DNA from: Asaia bogorensis | Lineage (GTDB): Bacteria > Pseudomonadota > Alphaproteobacteria > Acetobacterales > Acetobacteraceae | Assembly (NCBI GenBank): GCA_945874515.1 | Contig: CAMCHA010000171.1 | Location: forward strand, 1-6,125 | Reading direction: 5' to 3' | Length of the DNA: 6,125 nt | Part shown: positions 5,926 through 6,125 of the stretch, piece by piece | Position numbering within the stretch: the first letter of the stretch is position 1 | Layout of the letters: each line of letters starts with the position of its first letter | Translations under genes and position numbers: made by a program | Notes under the pieces: model-generated | The model's input: the letters and a program-made list of their open reading frames with translations, nothing else | What the model was told of the DNA's origin: nothing | Databases searched by the model: none

Positions 5926-6125
5926 ATGCTGACTGGTGCAGCACCCGTGATGAAAGCAGCGCCGCAGGGCGCTTTGCGCGCGCTGGGTTCTGGCCGTGAG
6001 GTGGCTAGCCGAAATCAAGAGCGAACGGCGTATCCCAGCGGGAAGTATGACTTTTTCGGTAGCGCACAGCATAGCTTTGGTCGGTGGGTGAAACGCGGCC
6101 TGCGCGGTAGTTTTGTGGTGCTGAT
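5926..6125 (+). CDS. Hypothetical protein, N-terminal part, runs off the right edge
   Basis: From the ATG at 5926 the frame is open to the edge: 66 full codons starting MLTGAAPVMKAAPQG. GGAGG (5913-5917) lies 8 nt upstream, a good ribosome site. The visible part is polar and basic, with KYDFFGSAQHSFGRW at residues 40-54 followed by KRGLRGSFVVL (56-66), where a hydrophobic stretch may begin. I do not recognise a family. About 59 percent of third codon positions are G or C, clearly less biased than in the neighbouring genes, and codons such as CGA, AAT and CAA occur. It is therefore either a gene of different origin or not coding. An in-frame ATG at codon 9 is an alternative start without a better ribosome site. 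Confidence 0.45.
   Translation, partial: MLTGAAPVMKAAPQGALRALGSGREVASRNQERTAYPSGKYDFFGSAQHSFGRWVKRGLRGSFVVL

Noticed and set aside
5830..6072. Minus-strand open frame of 80 codons
   Set aside because: No ribosome site or family features, and it conflicts with the plus-strand frame that has a good Shine-Dalgarno.

Overview
The window is a compact, GC-rich stretch of bacterial chromosome. It carries six recognisable catabolic or uptake genes and one short unidentified reading frame at the right edge. The high GC content, GC-biased third codon positions, arginine-rich signal peptides and two Bug/TctC-type solute-binding proteins suggest a Proteobacterium. An alphaproteobacterium of the Acetobacteraceae/Roseomonas type is my best guess, but that is inference from style and no marker gene is present.

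Layout, left to right. (1) Minus strand: the N-terminal half of a fumarylacetoacetate hydrolase (FAH) family enzyme, cut by the left edge. It lies 27 nt downstream of an amidase-signature amidase, and the two look like an operon. (2) A 64-nt divergent spacer, bounded at both start codons by an 8-bp inverted repeat. (3) Plus strand: a CE4 polysaccharide-deacetylase-fold metal hydrolase of the HpPgdA/PuuE-like type, with no signal peptide. (4) A 44-nt convergent gap filled by a strong GC hairpin. (5) Minus strand: two tandem paralogous Bug-family periplasmic solute-binding proteins, separated by 119 nt containing a weak terminator-like structure. (6) A 76-nt divergent spacer with a perfect 7-bp hairpin. 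(7) Plus strand: an Asp/Glu racemase/maleate isomerase superfamily enzyme that keeps both active-site cysteines. (8) A hairpin across its stop codon, then about 110 nt without a clear gene, then an open frame of lower GC3 running off the right edge.

Taken together, the locus looks like an uptake and degradation module for a small organic acid or amide. The two binding proteins would capture acid ligands in the periplasm. The amidase and the CE4 enzyme could hydrolyse C-N bonds, the isomerase-family protein could act on a dicarboxylate-like intermediate, and the FAH enzyme could cleave or decarboxylate a keto acid. The substrate cannot be read from the sequence. No permease (TctA/TctB) or regulator gene is in the window. 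I see no tRNA, rRNA, insertion sequence, CRISPR array or phage gene.
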